From NCBI GenBank assembly GCA_023376005.1, contig CM042157.1:17442601-17506600 (forward strand): a stretch of 64,000 nucleotides of DNA, written 5' to 3'. Shown here piece by piece: positions 31,590 through 42,289 of the stretch. This DNA is from Doryteuthis pealeii (lineage: Eukaryota; Mollusca; Cephalopoda; Myopsida; Loliginidae). The notes under the pieces were generated by a model. That model had not been told where the DNA came from. It worked only from the letters and a program-made list of their open reading frames with translations, and made no database searches. Position 1 is the first letter of the stretch; every line of letters begins with the position of its first letter. A program made the translations under genes and the position numbers.

Positions 31590-32060
31590 GGGCAGTGTTT
31601 TCATATCAAGGGACGGAAAACCACTGGACAGCTGAAATCTCGCATATCACGTGATTTTTACTTAGTTAAAGCAGTTGACAGCCAGACCCCGGTTGAAACA
31701 GACGTGTTTCTCCCCCGGCTGTCAGCTCCGCGCGATGAGTTAGGAAACGACAAATAAAACTTTGAAAAGCAATAAGTCTTACTACTTAATTAAGCATGCC
31801 TTAATTAGAAAATGAAGAACTAACAAGAGAAACCAGACTAGACGTAGACATCACGGCCGAAGTAGAAAGAAGTGAATATTCAACATGGCGACTCGGCAGT
31901 ATGGAAAGAGAAGAAGAAGAAAGATCACATATGGCCAAAGTAGAAAGTAGCAACCAAGTTATATGTATTTGTCTATATCTCTCTCTGATGCCTTCTCTCT
32001 CTCTCTCTGTGTTACAAGAACTCTTGTGTATATACCCAACGAGGGCATATGACGTTGTAA
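31590..32060. mobile_element. Possible LTR-like sequence
   Basis: Non-repetitive within the window, moderately GC-rich, with AATAAA at about 31754 followed by a GTCTTACTAC stretch and an acidic/basic-rich short frame. It resembles the end of an LTR plus leader, but I found no matching second copy or target duplication. Low confidence. Confidence 0.2.
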
Positions 32061-32469
32061 CACCAAAACTGCCCTACAATTCTATTCTTAGTCAAAGAAA
32101 GAACAGATAGATAGATATATATCTTTCCTAAAGGGCATTCGTGCAAAAAGCCTCATCCAGAATTTCAACTTGATTAGCCAAGGCAATTTTCACCATCCAC
32201 ACCTTTTATACATTTATTTAAAATCAAAACAAATTTGTTGCAATAGAAACATTGATCATTTTTAGCACAAGCTTAGCAGCAATGTTTTAACAAATTCCTC
32301 AACCCTGTGTTAGTCCCCTGGGGGTGTTTTGGCACACCACATTTTTTTTAAATGCTCATAATTCCTAACTGGCAACTAGATTATTCTTCTATTTCCCAAT
32401 ACTCTCCTGATTGAGTAAGGGCATTGTGAAATGGCATAGTCTTAGCTCAGCTGAAATGGAATATAAACA

Positions 32470-33030
32470 TCTTTCGTTTGTTTGTTTGATCTTAATGGCA
32501 TATCAACCCATCTGGGGTTATGTCATGCCTAACAGTTAGGAAGTAATACATATCGTGTATTTATATTTATACTTTTTAGTAATTGGTTTTAACAATGTGT
32601 TAGCATTATTGTGGATTATGTTGTATGGTATTGATTAGTTTCATGTCTATATTCTATGGTATAATTTTATTTCCTCAAAGAGGAGAGAATATCCTCCATG
32701 TTGATATTTTCAAACAGATCTTTCATATTGTTTGCTTTAAAATAACGGTTTCTGATGTGAGCAAAAAAACTGCATTCCATGAATAAGTGTTTAACTATCA
32801 AAGGTGTTTGACATGTTCCACGTTGTGGTTGTTGTTGTTCTTTGAGTATATTGGAGTGCATTAGTCTTGTATGACGTAATGCATAATTGGGACACAATGA
32901 CTTGTTCCTTTCTAGACGTCCTTAAATTTATATGTCAATGCGCATGCCAACTGGGATCGTGCTGCTTCCAGGGGTGTTTTAATTGGTGGTTGGTCGGTTG
33001 GTTTTAATGGCATATCAACCTGTCTAGGGT
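32470..33030. repeat. Duplicated segment around an RNase H relic
   Basis: The block TTTAATGGCATATCAACC to TATATTTATACTTTTTAGTA occurs twice (about 32490-32582 and 33003-33093), once on each side of the LINE RNase H fragment. Confidence 0.65.
32667..32937 (-). pseudogene. LINE RNase H-tail relic
   Basis: The minus frame reads ERNKSLCPNYALRHTRLM, then CQTPLIVKHLFMECSFFA, HIRNRYFKANNMKDLFENIN and MEDILSSL. This is the segment after RNase H in I/Jockey/R1-like LINEs, with the C.....TVKH....C zinc-knuckle-like signature. Relatives are at 46871-47136 and, more decayed, at 59350-59455. Confidence 0.75.
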
Positions 33031-33307
33031 TATGTCATGCCTAACGGTTAGGAAGTAATACATATCGTGTATTTATATTTATACTTTTTAGTATAATTAG
33101 TTTTTAACAATGTGTTAGCGTTATTGAGGAGAGGATCATGTTGTATGGTATTATCATTCTTTACCTCATTTGTATTCATTACATAAACTATACAACCTAG
33201 GTTTATGAAACAAATTTATAGTAATTACTATTTCAATTGATAATCAGAGATATAGTTCAAGTATTGATTTATGTCATATTGTAACAGAGATTGAATTTTA
33301 TGTTATT

Positions 33308-34030
33308 TTATTGATTATTATCTATCTATACTTATATAAAAGGCAGTTTGTGTGTATGTATGTCCGGATGTAAGTACAAAAATAAAACAATTAACAACAA
33401 AGTAAATATATATACACATTGTTACATAATTATGGATCCCTAATATCTTTTTAAGGTAGTATAGAAATCCTTATGGCGATCAGTACAGCTGATGGCCTTG
33501 AGAGTGAGTGACAATGCTTGACCTCATTCTCACCTTGCGTTCTGGGGATGGAACGTGGGAACGGAAGTCAATAGCAGCCCTTCCGGTTTAAGGAGTAAGC
33601 AACTCAGAGTTGCAGTTAGTCAGTTGCAGAGTTAGAAGCTAGCAAGATGTGACTCTCCGCGCGCATTGTCTGGTCTGGGGTTCATGAATAAAGTAACATC
33701 ATTGTAAATCGAAGTCTTGTTGTTATTACTAAAAGCTAACAATAGCACAAGGCTTTTGATAAGTAGTGATCCCAACAGAACCAGACACGGAACCCAGATA
33801 AGAAAGACCAGACCAAGATAGACGATAGAAGATATACCAGATCCGGCCAGAAGAGAAGTATATAACATAATATATCTATTTGGTACCGTGACGCCGCCGC
33901 TACGTTACAACATTCACTATCACCAGATCTTGCTTTTTAGATGTGATTTATATTTTCGTGAAGGTAATTCAAATTAAAATTTAAATAGTAACAGCATGGA
34001 ATTTTTTTTGCATTTGATGTTTTAAATAGG
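33308..34030 (+). mobile_element. Helitron-like repeat split by a solo LTR
   Basis: 33308-33415 and 33914-34030 together match 3190-3400 in order. The break between them is exactly the LTR insertion at 33420-33909 with its duplication. Confidence 0.5.
33420..33909 (+). mobile_element. Solo LTR with 4-bp TSD
   Basis: Starts TGTTACATAATTATGG, ends CTACGTTACA. Flanked by ACAT at 33416-33419 and 33910-33913. Internal AATAAA at about 33688. Homologous to 5530-6067. The 4-bp duplication fits Gypsy-type integrases, but without internal coding sequence the superfamily stays open. Confidence 0.8.
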
Positions 34031-34664
34031 AGACATTAACATTTTCTTTACTGTCTGCGCGCTTTTTTTCTGACACCAGACCAGGCCGATTGATCAACAC
34101 AATTTTTTTTTTTTTATGTGGGGATTTTAATTGGGCATCCTACAAGGATCCAACTCACAATTTAGTAATAATAAATCTGTGACCCTAACATTTCCTCCCC
34201 CTCCTCTATCCATGCGACTCCGGATAGCCGCTTCTAGGTTTGTCATACATAAGAACAAAAAATATCATATAAAGGAGGATCCTGTGGTTATTTTTCCAAT
34301 AAATGAGATCTGAATCTGTATGTTTTTTTTTTCTTTTTTTTTTCTTTTCTAAGAATTAATTTTATTAGATTAGATGAATAACAATGATCTAAAAGGCAAT
34401 CAAACTGTTCATCAGTGACTGCAGCGATATACTGAAGCAGACTCCTTAGGTTTTGAATTCAGAGTCTACCCTTCTCCTAAACCAGTTGCATCTTCCAAAA
34501 CTGCCCTAATATTTTAATCCATGGTAGAGAAAGAAGATATATATTAATTGCTGTCAACTCATGTTCAAGTAAGACCATTTCCTTTTTTTTTTTTCTTTTT
34601 TTTTTTTTATCATAGTTGGGTGCCAGTAGCATTTGACACTCTATCCCTGTGTTTTCTCAGATGA

Positions 34665-34790
34665 CTCACCAGGCCAGGCCAGGCCAGGCCAGGCCAGGCC
34701 AGGCCAGCCCTGGAGAGAAATACTCTTCCACATAAACTACATGTTGGAACTTCTCCACTTTGAATGCTGCTGGGCTGGGCTGGGCTGAAA
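34665..34790. repeat. (CCAGG)n and (CTGGG)n pentamer runs
   Basis: A pure CCAGG run at 34670-34704, then GCTGG repeats at 34769-34788. Confidence 0.9.
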
Positions 34791-34863
34791 ATTAGCCTTT
34801 CTAATAGCCAAATTCAATTTTTTGTGTTTAATTAATTACTATATATATATTTTTTTTTTTTTT

Positions 34864-35137
34864 GGAGGATATATGCTTAATTGAAGTCATACCTAATTTT
34901 GAAAATTAATCAGTTAATAATTAATGAATTTAGGCGGGCATATATGTTTAAATGTAAGGCTAAACAAATCGAGAAAATGTCAATCCCTGTATGTACATTT
35001 TGACCTATTAGGGATTGACATTTTCTCGATTTGTTTAGCCTTACATTTGAACATATATGCCCGCCTAAATTCATTAATTATTAACTAATTAATTTTCAAA
35101 ATTAGGTATGACTTCAATTAAGCACATATCCTCCAAA
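34864..35137. mobile_element. Near-perfect palindrome, ~115-bp arms
   Basis: Left arm from GGAGGATATATGCTTAATTG, right arm ending CAATTAAGCACATATCCTCC. The innermost arms read TCGAGAAAATGTCAATCCCT and its complement around ~20 bp. It is next to a (TA)n at 35196. No hammerhead core found. Confidence 0.8.
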
Positions 35138-35191
35138 AATTGTCGGCTAAAAAGGCCATATGAAAAATAAACACATTGTTTGTTTACTTAC

Positions 35192-35195
<4 letters not shown>

Positions 35196-35234
<39 letters not shown>
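35196..35234. repeat. (TA)n microsatellite
   Basis: TA run followed by a TATG tetramer run. Confidence 0.9.
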
Positions 35235-35239
<5 letters not shown>

Positions 35240-35614
35240 ATGTATGTATGTATGTGTGTTTTCAAGAGAGGATGACTTAACAGAGAAGAAAAAAGAAAAA
35301 AGTCGAGTGTATCACAATTCTGACTATACAGAAAACAATCTGCCACTTTATAAAAAGGTCTATACCAGATTTATTTTTGATATACCAAACATATTTGGAA
35401 AGGCTTTACAATGTTTATATGTTTCAAATATTTCGCAAATTTAGTTTTGTGATTGTTCAAAGAAACCAGAATTATAAATCAGGTGATAAAAATCCAAAAG
35501 TTTGCTGTGTTCCTTCTCTAATGGTTTTTGTTTACATCCGCTCAGAGTTATCCTAAAGTTCCTCCTCAGTGAAACGCAGGTAGATATTCTCTCTCTCCTC
35601 TCTCTCACACACAC

Positions 35615-35621
<7 letters not shown>

Positions 35622-35654
<33 letters not shown>

Positions 35655-35723
35655 GCCTTTCCAGGGTGATTCATGCAAAAGCCTCATTCAGAATTTCAAC
35701 TTTCACTATTCACACCATATATA

Positions 35724-35755
<32 letters not shown>
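35622..35755. repeat. (TA)n tracts
   Basis: Two TA runs (35622-35650 and 35721-35756). A CTTTCCAGGGTGATTCATGC segment between them is related to 32128-32200. Confidence 0.85.
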
Positions 35756-35756
<1 letters not shown>

Positions 35757-36004
35757 TAGACTACGAAAAAGCGTATACATTTTAAAAGAGGAATTTCTAA
35801 AAAGAAAAGTAGGGAACCCTTATGATTAGATATTTCATTCTAAGTTGATCTTTATTCTTTTTTTTTTCTTTTTTTTTCTATGAGATTGATCGAAAAAAAA
35901 GAATAAAGATCAACTTAGAATGAAATATCTAATCATAAGGGTTCCCTACTTTTCTTTTTAGAAATTCCTCTTTTAAAATGTATACGCTTTTTCATAGTCT
36001 AATT
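35756..36004. mobile_element. Near-perfect palindrome, ~110-bp arms
   Basis: Arms TTAGACTACGAAAAAGCG and CGCTTTTTCATAGTCTAA, continuing through TAGGGAACCCTTATGATT to an AAGATCAACTTAGAATG core. TA runs abut both sides (35721-35755, 36034-36056). No hammerhead core seen. Confidence 0.8.
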
Positions 36005-36447
36005 AAATTTTGTACCCATAAAAAAACTCTTTATATATATATATATATATATATATCAGGAAAAAATACAGATTTAGGTTGTTAGCATTATAGACTATTT
36101 CAGGAAACCTAGAGGAATTATCCACTTGTTCTCATCATCAGATGCAAAATGAGGATACCTTTATTATTCATAAATCATATATATATAAATATAATAAAGC
36201 CTAATGATTTGCTCTACTTGAGTATTGAGCACTTTAGCATATTCAACTTAGGCAACTTTATTTGTATTTTTTTCTTTTGGCCACCACAGTAGTGCCGGCT
36301 GATTATTTTCAGGTAATGCATATGTTTTGGTCTTTGCCTTTTTTTCTTTCTCCAGACATAAATTTGTATTTTGTTATTACACATTATACTAACAGGAGTT
36401 TTTTTTTACACCGTCAGAGTTTAAAAATAAAAATAAATGAATAAATA

Positions 36448-36676
36448 TACAAGGTGTGTCATAAAAGTATCGAGATTGAAGCTGTATTTACCAAGATAGA
36501 AATGAACAATGAATAGAACGTTAATTTTTTCCAGAATACAAAGTGTGTCATAAAAGTGCCGAGTTTGAAGCTGTATTTACCAAGATAGAAATGAACAACA
36601 AATGGAACATTAATTTTTTCAGAATACAATAGGTGTCAAAAAATACAAAAAACCTCAATACTTTTTTGACACACCT

Positions 36677-36680
<4 letters not shown>
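36448..36680. mobile_element. Mariner-type MITE with internal duplication
   Basis: TIRs TACAAGGTGTGTCATAAAAG and CTTTTTTGACACACCTTGTA. The left ~90 bp (TIR plus GAAGCTGTATTTACCAAG and a TTAATTTTTTC block) is repeated directly at 36536-36625. The right end merges into a (TA)n. TA target duplication is typical of Tc1/mariner. Confidence 0.75.

Positions 36681-36717
<37 letters not shown>
36679..36717. repeat. (TA)n beside a TCCGACAATAT junction
   Basis: TA run followed by TCCGACAATAT at 36738-36748. Confidence 0.9.
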
Positions 36718-36719
<2 letters not shown>

Positions 36720-36793
36720 AGTAAATATGGAAATAAATCCGACAATATTAAGAAATTTGAAAAAACAAGTGTTCCAAAAATAAGATGAATTTA

Positions 36794-36845
36794 TTTATCG
36801 ACGCTTAAACGTTTCGGTTTCTTTAAACCTTCATCAGGATGTATC
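36794..36845 (-). ncRNA. Hammerhead motif C, left arm
   Basis: Minus strand: core CTGATGA, one A, stem II GGTTT/AAACC with loop AAAG, GAAA, stem III ACG...CGT (loop TTTAAG) and triplet GTC. Stem I pairs ATC/GAT, then after an internal loop two more pairs. Confidence 0.7.
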
Positions 36846-37357
36846 TGGGGTGAAGAAATTGATGGATGTTTTATAGATGACCGGAAATAAAAAAATCTTT
36901 ATAAAAATTTTTTTTGTTGTGTAACTGTGTTTGTTCAGCGTTATATTTTTGAAAGACGAGTCACGATCCGCACACGCGAAGATGTCATGATAATTTATAA
37001 AGATATTTTTATCTCCTGTCATCTATAAAACATCCATCAATTTAATAATATATTTTTGAAGGCAAAATAATGCAAATTTATGTTGAAAAATATATTTATT
37101 TAATTTTATTTTTAATTTTTTTTTTTTACTCTTAATATTTTCAGACTAGGCCCATCTTCAGAAGATGGGCCTAGACTGAAAATATTAAGAGTAAAAAAAA
37201 TAAAAAATAAAAAAATAAAAATTAAATAAATATGTTTTTCAACATAAATTTGCATTATTTTGTCTTCAAAAATATATTATTACATTTTAATTAATGCTTC
37301 TAACACACTATAAAAATAAATAAAAATCTTCAATCCATCAATTTCTTCACCCCATAA

Positions 37358-37408
37358 TACATCCTGATGAAGTTTTAAAGAAACCGAAACGTTTAAGCGT
37401 CGATAAAT
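37358..37408 (+). ncRNA. Hammerhead motif C, right arm
   Basis: Plus-strand mirror of the previous one. The core CTGATGA, GAAA and GTC are intact, but stem II has one substitution (GTTTT instead of GGTTT), weakening pairing. Confidence 0.6.
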
Positions 37409-37452
37409 AAATTCATCTTATTTTTGGAACACTTGTTTTTTCAAATTTCTTA

Positions 37453-37484
<32 letters not shown>

Positions 37485-37769
37485 TATATATAATATTGTA
37501 TAATTCTAACACTATGTTTTTTTTTTGCATTGGGGTGTGTGAACACCTTCACCAGACCAACCATGTTCGAATGACACAGTAGACTAACGCAGGGTTAATA
37601 ATCAAACAATTTCTGTGGAAATCATATTGTGAGTTAGAGGAAATTGCAAACTGCAGCGTTTCAAAGTTTCAAAGCGCAGTGTGCACGCACAGTATCATCA
37701 TCATCATCATCATAATCATCAGTGTAATTAGCTCAAAAGAGAAAGTCAGCGAAGAAAAACCGAGCTTAC

Positions 37770-37790
37770 CAGGATCTCCAGCTTTCATGG
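37770..37790 (-). CDS. ARMH3: ARMH3 21-nt microexon
   Basis: The exon is CCATGAAAGCTGGAGATCCTG, bordered by ATCTTTTCAG on the 5' side and GTAAGC on the 3' side. It adds MKAGDPA between YSM and LRYTTN. Its phases (two bases first, one base last) are such that including or skipping it leaves the frame open. Skipping gives YSMALRYTTN, which aligns without a gap to the vertebrate YSMVLRLSTN as I recall it. It is therefore most likely an alternative exon in this lineage. Introns of 22.6 kb and 11.6 kb flank it. Confidence 0.75.
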
Positions 37791-38248
37791 CTGAAAAGAT
37801 AACACACAGTAGAGATTGTATAGTTGGGCAACAGACAGATACCCTTTCTTCTGGTTAGTGGTCATAGGGTTAAGAAACAGGGGGGGTGTTAGCAAACCGA
37901 GGGTCAGACTGGGGGGGTGGGGGTATTGGGTGAAGGCTCTCGTTAAAAGACTTCTGATCATGCTTACTTCCATGCTCAAGAGCCTCAGGTATTCTTCGAT
38001 GCCCCCATGCCCCACCCTTGAGTATCCAGAGAGCTGAATCAATAAGCTAGAAAAAGGTAATTTGAATATGAATAGAGGCAAATACAGATGGTTGTTGTTT
38101 TTATGGCATATCAACACTTTTTGGGTCATTTAATGTTGAATCAAGTCATTTTCATAAACAAAGGACTCAGGTTGCTTACAGTACCTGCTGTTACTTAAGT
38201 GGTCACCCAATTAAGTATTGAACAGGCTCATTGCTGCATAATAATCAT

Positions 38249-38792
38249 GCCTACATGTGAAACTCAGAGTTATGGAAAACGTACTGTGATATGATTTAAA
38301 CATTGAAGGTTTAGACCAATGGTTCTCAACCCTTTTTTTACCTATTGACCCCCTTTTAATCCTATTTTACTCTGGTGGACCCTCCATAGTCATTCGTTGT
38401 TTAAAAATCCCATTGTATTTTTATAATTAAATACATTTTACTTGCCTGGGTCTTGGGGGTCCATATGGACCCCGGTTGAGAACCACTAGTTTAGAATAAT
38501 GCTATCATTGTTACATTTTGTACATATTGCAAATAGATATTGTCATCATGCCTACATGTGAAACTCAGAGTTATGGAAAACGTACTGTGATAGGATTTAA
38601 ATATTGAAGGTTTAGACCCTTCTCAACCCTTCTTTTACCTATTGACCCCCTTTTAATCCTATTTTACTCTGGTGGACCCCCATAGCCATTCCTTGTTTAA
38701 AAATCCCGTATTTTTATAGTTAAATACATTTTACTTGCCTGGGTCCCAAAAAATGTTATATGGACCCCGGTTGAAAACCACTGGTTTAGACC
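38249..38792. mobile_element. hAT-type MITE in a local duplication
   Basis: Copy 1 runs from CAATGGTTCTCAACCC (38326) to GGTTGAGAACCACTAG. Copy 2 ends GGTTGAAAACCACTG at about 38782, followed by GTTTAGAC, the same 8 bp that precede copy 1. The left flank TGCCTACATGTGAAACTCAG is also present twice (38250, 38550), so flank and element were duplicated together. An 8-bp target site and the GGTTCTCAACC TIR are hAT-like. Confidence 0.75.
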
Positions 38793-39239
38793 AATGTGAT
38801 CCTTAGTTCTGAAGAACAATAGCATGTAGAAAATATTAATTTTAAATTAACTTTATATGTCAAATTTCTTAATAACAATATTTGCAAATTTCCCAATTAA
38901 AAAGTTTGTTGTTACAATAAAGATAAAACATTGCAAGTTCAAATAAAATAAATTAATATTATACTTTCTTCGGTATTCTTAACCTATTCAGGTCAGGATT
39001 TTCAAGAGTTTTGCTGTGAACAAATCAAGCAGGCAAACGGTACTGCCATCTATCCTAAAGATTTGGAACTACCACTTTGCTACCATAATAATTGCTACGT
39101 TTAGAGTATGAAATTTATATAAAAATGTACCAATTATTATGGGACAGACATAGCTATGAACTACCACTTCTGTCCCATGATATATGCTACATTTAGTGTA
39201 GGGAATTTATATACAAATGTACCAACATTGTTAGAATCG

Positions 39240-39395
39240 TTGGGTTGGTTGTTTCGCTTTATGCCATATCAATTCTTTTCACATCATTTAATGCTGAATT
39301 AAGTCATTTTGATCAACAAAGGACTCAGGTTGCTTACAGTACCTGCTGTTACTTAAGTGGTCACCCAATTAAGTCATTCTTCTTTCTAGTAAAGT
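39240..39395. repeat. Repeat shared with 38100-38210
   Basis: AAAGGACTCAGGTTGCTTAC and AGTACCTGCTGTTACTTAAG, with the AATTAAGT edge, occur at both places. It is followed by plain AT-rich intron. Confidence 0.6.
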
Positions 39396-39589
39396 AGTTA
39401 ATTCTAATTTCTCTAATCTCTCATTTGTGACTGTAATTTTTTACTCTTTTTATTAGTTTTGTCACTCTCCATTCTTAATAAGATTGCTGCTTTAGATGCT
39501 GTTTAACTAAAAGAGGTGCTTCACCTTCCAACATGATAGACTGTTTGAATAATGGACAGATGATTTACTTTTGAATAGAAAAGGAATTA

Positions 39590-39860
39590 GATTGTTAATT
39601 ATTATTCTATGTTACTCTCACCCTTGACCAGGTTTGAACCTGGTCAAGGGTGAGAGATGTTATACTTTTGAATAGAAAAGGAATTAGATTGTTAATTAAT
39701 TATTATTCTGTGTTACTCTCACCCTTGACCAGGATTGAACCTGCAGCCTGGAAATGACTGTCACAGATTGTTAACTATTGGACAGTGGAACAGTCAAACA
39801 CCTCCTCAGCTTAATGGACTGTTCTTAGCAGTAGTGGCAGTAATTATTTAATCTGTTATG
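39590..39860 (-). mobile_element. SINE2 head, duplicated and inverted
   Basis: ACTCTCACCCTTGACCAGG and its complement meet at 39640, and a second head follows at 39715-39760 with B box complement GATTGAACCTGCAGCC. This is a local rearrangement of one SINE2 copy. Confidence 0.6.
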
Positions 39861-39867
39861 TTCGGTT

Positions 39868-40000
39868 TGGTTTGGTTTTGTTTTACGGCATATCAACCTC
39901 AGTGGGTCATTTAATGCCGATAAAGTTTTGAAATAAATCAATTCTTAATGGATAATACATTTTTTATAAATACATTTTTCTATTTAACCCATGGATGGGT
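39868..40000 (+). mobile_element. R1 repeat, 5' part
   Basis: GGTTTTGTTTTACGGCATATC to TTTAACCCATGGATGGG, then truncated. Confidence 0.75.
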
Positions 40001-40436
40001 GTTATAGTTGGTTCATTGGGAGAGCTAGTAACTGCATGGTTAGGCTGCAACATACAAACTTATCAATGACTATAATCCATAACTAGAAAAAGACTGAAGC
40101 ATACAAAATTGAACCAATTACATTCATGATAGAGAGGATATATTGAGATAATTGATTGGTGGGTTATTTTATTTAATGGCATATCAACCCTTGTGAGTTA
40201 TTTAAGGCCAAATCTTGTTTTAACTGATTTATTAGTTATTATACATTGAGCTCTCTTAGGGATTTGTAAAAAACCCTTGTATAAACCTATAATTTTGCAT
40301 CAACATGAGTATGCATTGTGGATGTACAGGAGAGATATTGATGATAACCCAATAGAATTATCCCCTACATACCAGTCACCAATCAGTTGGATATATATAT
40401 ATATATAATATATATTTATATATATACTAATAATAT

Positions 40437-40744
40437 TATCATTAGAGGAAAAATAAAGGGTTTACCATGGTTTCAATCAAATTGAAATGATTTCTTCAGG
40501 ACCGTAGCCTACGTTTAACTAAGTCGATGTAATTCCTTAGTTAAATTAAAGATATTTTTCGGATAATAACGGTTGAACACTACGTTATATTTCTTTCAAT
40601 CTTTGAGAAAAAAACAATGTATCGTTCCACATGTCTATTCATTCCTTAATTCTCATTTCTCATCAACATAATTAACGTAGGGTAGCATCCTGAAAATATC
40701 ATTTCAATTTGATTGAAACCATGGTAGACCCTTTATTTTTCCTC

Positions 40745-40755
<11 letters not shown>
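40437..40755. mobile_element. Inverted-repeat element (arms ~75 bp)
   Basis: Arms TTAGAGGAAAAATAAAGGG and its complement, continuing with ACCATGGTTTCAATCAAATT, enclose ~190 bp. (TA)n runs lie at 40389 and 40855. A CTTCAGGACCG / ATCCTGAAAA pair inside may be a lost ribozyme core, but it lacks GAAA at the right distance. Confidence 0.6.
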
Positions 40756-40776
<21 letters not shown>

Positions 40777-40885
40777 CTACTCTGTATTCTTAATGTAATT
40801 GGATTATTTATTGATGCTACTGCAACAGAAAAGTTAAAAGTGGCAATTGGATACTATATATATATATATATATATATATAATAAT

Positions 40886-41101
40886 AGTCGTCGGGGCGGC
40901 CTAAAGTCGGTATCAGCCAGTCAGCGAGGGAGTCTATTACCTTTTCAATAGCGCTAGACCAAGGAGATTGTTTTAGCATCTGAGGTGGAGCGCCACACCT
41001 ACCATCAGCTCCTCACTATACACTTAGTTGGCGAGGACCGGTATCGAACTAGGAACCTTGTGGTTTCTAGCCGAACGCTCTACTGATTGAGCTAACCCGG
41101 C

Positions 41102-41102
<1 letters not shown>
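40886..41102 (-). mobile_element. SINE1 copy between (TA)n tracts
   Basis: Full tRNA-side end (TTAGCTCAATCAGTAGAGCG on minus) and body. TA runs at 40855-40880 and 41104-41136 abut both ends, so it probably inserted into a TA microsatellite. Confidence 0.85.
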
Positions 41103-41138
<36 letters not shown>

Positions 41139-41189
41139 TGATTTGTAAGCAAATAGTTTGTAGGTAAATATTTTGGTGTGATTTGGTTT

Positions 41190-41330
41190 TATACACTGAT
41201 AGAAATAATTTTATGCTAGATCTTCCATTAACTTTATAAGTATTAATACATTCGCAGAAATAATTTTCACTAACTATATATGTATAAATAAACTAGAAGA
41301 AATAACTTCATGTGTATTAATAAAACATAG
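41190..41330. repeat. 42-bp-family tandem repeat, decayed
   Basis: Three or four units with AGAAATAATTTTC and AACT.TATATGTAT, related to 21035-21290 and 62680-63050. Confidence 0.6.
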
Positions 41331-41379
41331 TGGTTGACTCTCAGCCTCCACCTTCTAGCACCTTTAGATGGTTTGGTTT

Positions 41380-41720
41380 GTTTTACGGTATATCAACCAA
41401 AGTGGGTCATTTAATGCCGATAAAGTTTTGAAATAAATCAATTCTTAATGGATAATACAATTTTTTTATAAATACATTTTTCTATTTAACCCATAGATGG
41501 GACCCTAACAGGTACTACCACTCCGGGTCAGAATGGACCAGGGAGCAATGGTGATGAAGGGGTGCTCCACATTCCCCAAACCTCCAAAACTGGAACCTCA
41601 CCATCAGATAGAGTTTAACGTCATTCCCAGGACATGTAGACCTGCAGCCACCGCCTTCTAGCACCCATATGATAAAAAGGGATTGGGGCTTGCCATAAGG
41701 GCAACAGGGTCTAGCACCTT
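41380..41720 (+). mobile_element. R1 repeat, 3'-truncated
   Basis: TTTGTTTTACGGTATATC to GGGGCTTGCCATAAGG. Confidence 0.8.
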
Positions 41721-41737
41721 TAATATAAAAAGGGCTG

Positions 41738-41880
41738 GGTACATTAGTATTATCTGTGTTATTCGGACTATTGTCCTCATCTTCATTGTTATCTGTACAA
41801 CATTTAACAATGAAGATGAGGACAATAGTCCGAATAACGCAGATAATACTAATCATCAAGCCTCATCTGAAATATTCAGA
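41738..41880. mobile_element. Palindromic SINE2 3' end
   Basis: ATTAGTATTATCTGTG to GTTATCTGTACAAC is followed by its complement (AACAATGAAGATGAGGACAA to GATAATACTAAT), then the SINE2 terminus. The two SINE2 ends face each other across ~15 bp. Confidence 0.7.
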
Positions 41881-42289
41881 GAGATAGCTGGGTACATGTT
41901 TGCCATAAGAGCAATTTGAAGAATACAGTCGATATTTAATCATATAGTACCTGCTGTTGCTTAAGATATAATAATAGTCAATATTCTTATGTCTGTAACT
42001 AATCAAATAACTATATTGTCAAAACCCCCATAAATATATTCATGCACTAAGAGGAACACACACTCTAGCTTATTCAATGAAACTTTTTATGATATCACCC
42101 TTATCCTCATAATCCCAGGTGTGGTGGTTGTAGAGGCATCACTGATGCCTCTCTATCACTGGATGTGGTAGTTATCATATGGTGTATTTTGGTCAGAAAA
42201 GCTTGGTGGAGCCCATCCCTTTCCAACCATGACAACATCCCAGTTTGGGGTTGTAGAGGCACCACTCATAACTTTCTAACAATCACCCC

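Larger units (their letters stand above)
36749..37452. mobile_element. Large inverted-repeat element with paired hammerheads (C)
   Basis: Outer arms 36749-36870 and 37325-37452 (TAAGAAATTTGAAAAAACAAG and complement) carry one hammerhead motif each. Inside, GATGGATGTTTTATAGATGA at 36861 is mirrored at 37019. A separate near-perfect palindrome at 37040-37282 is centred on AAGATGGGCCT. The element is therefore composite. Confidence 0.75.
26152..37769 (-). other. ARMH3: ARMH3 intron, 11.6 kb
   Basis: Repeat-filled intron between the microexon and the exon at 26076-26151. It holds most of the palindromic ribozyme elements listed here. Confidence 0.8.
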
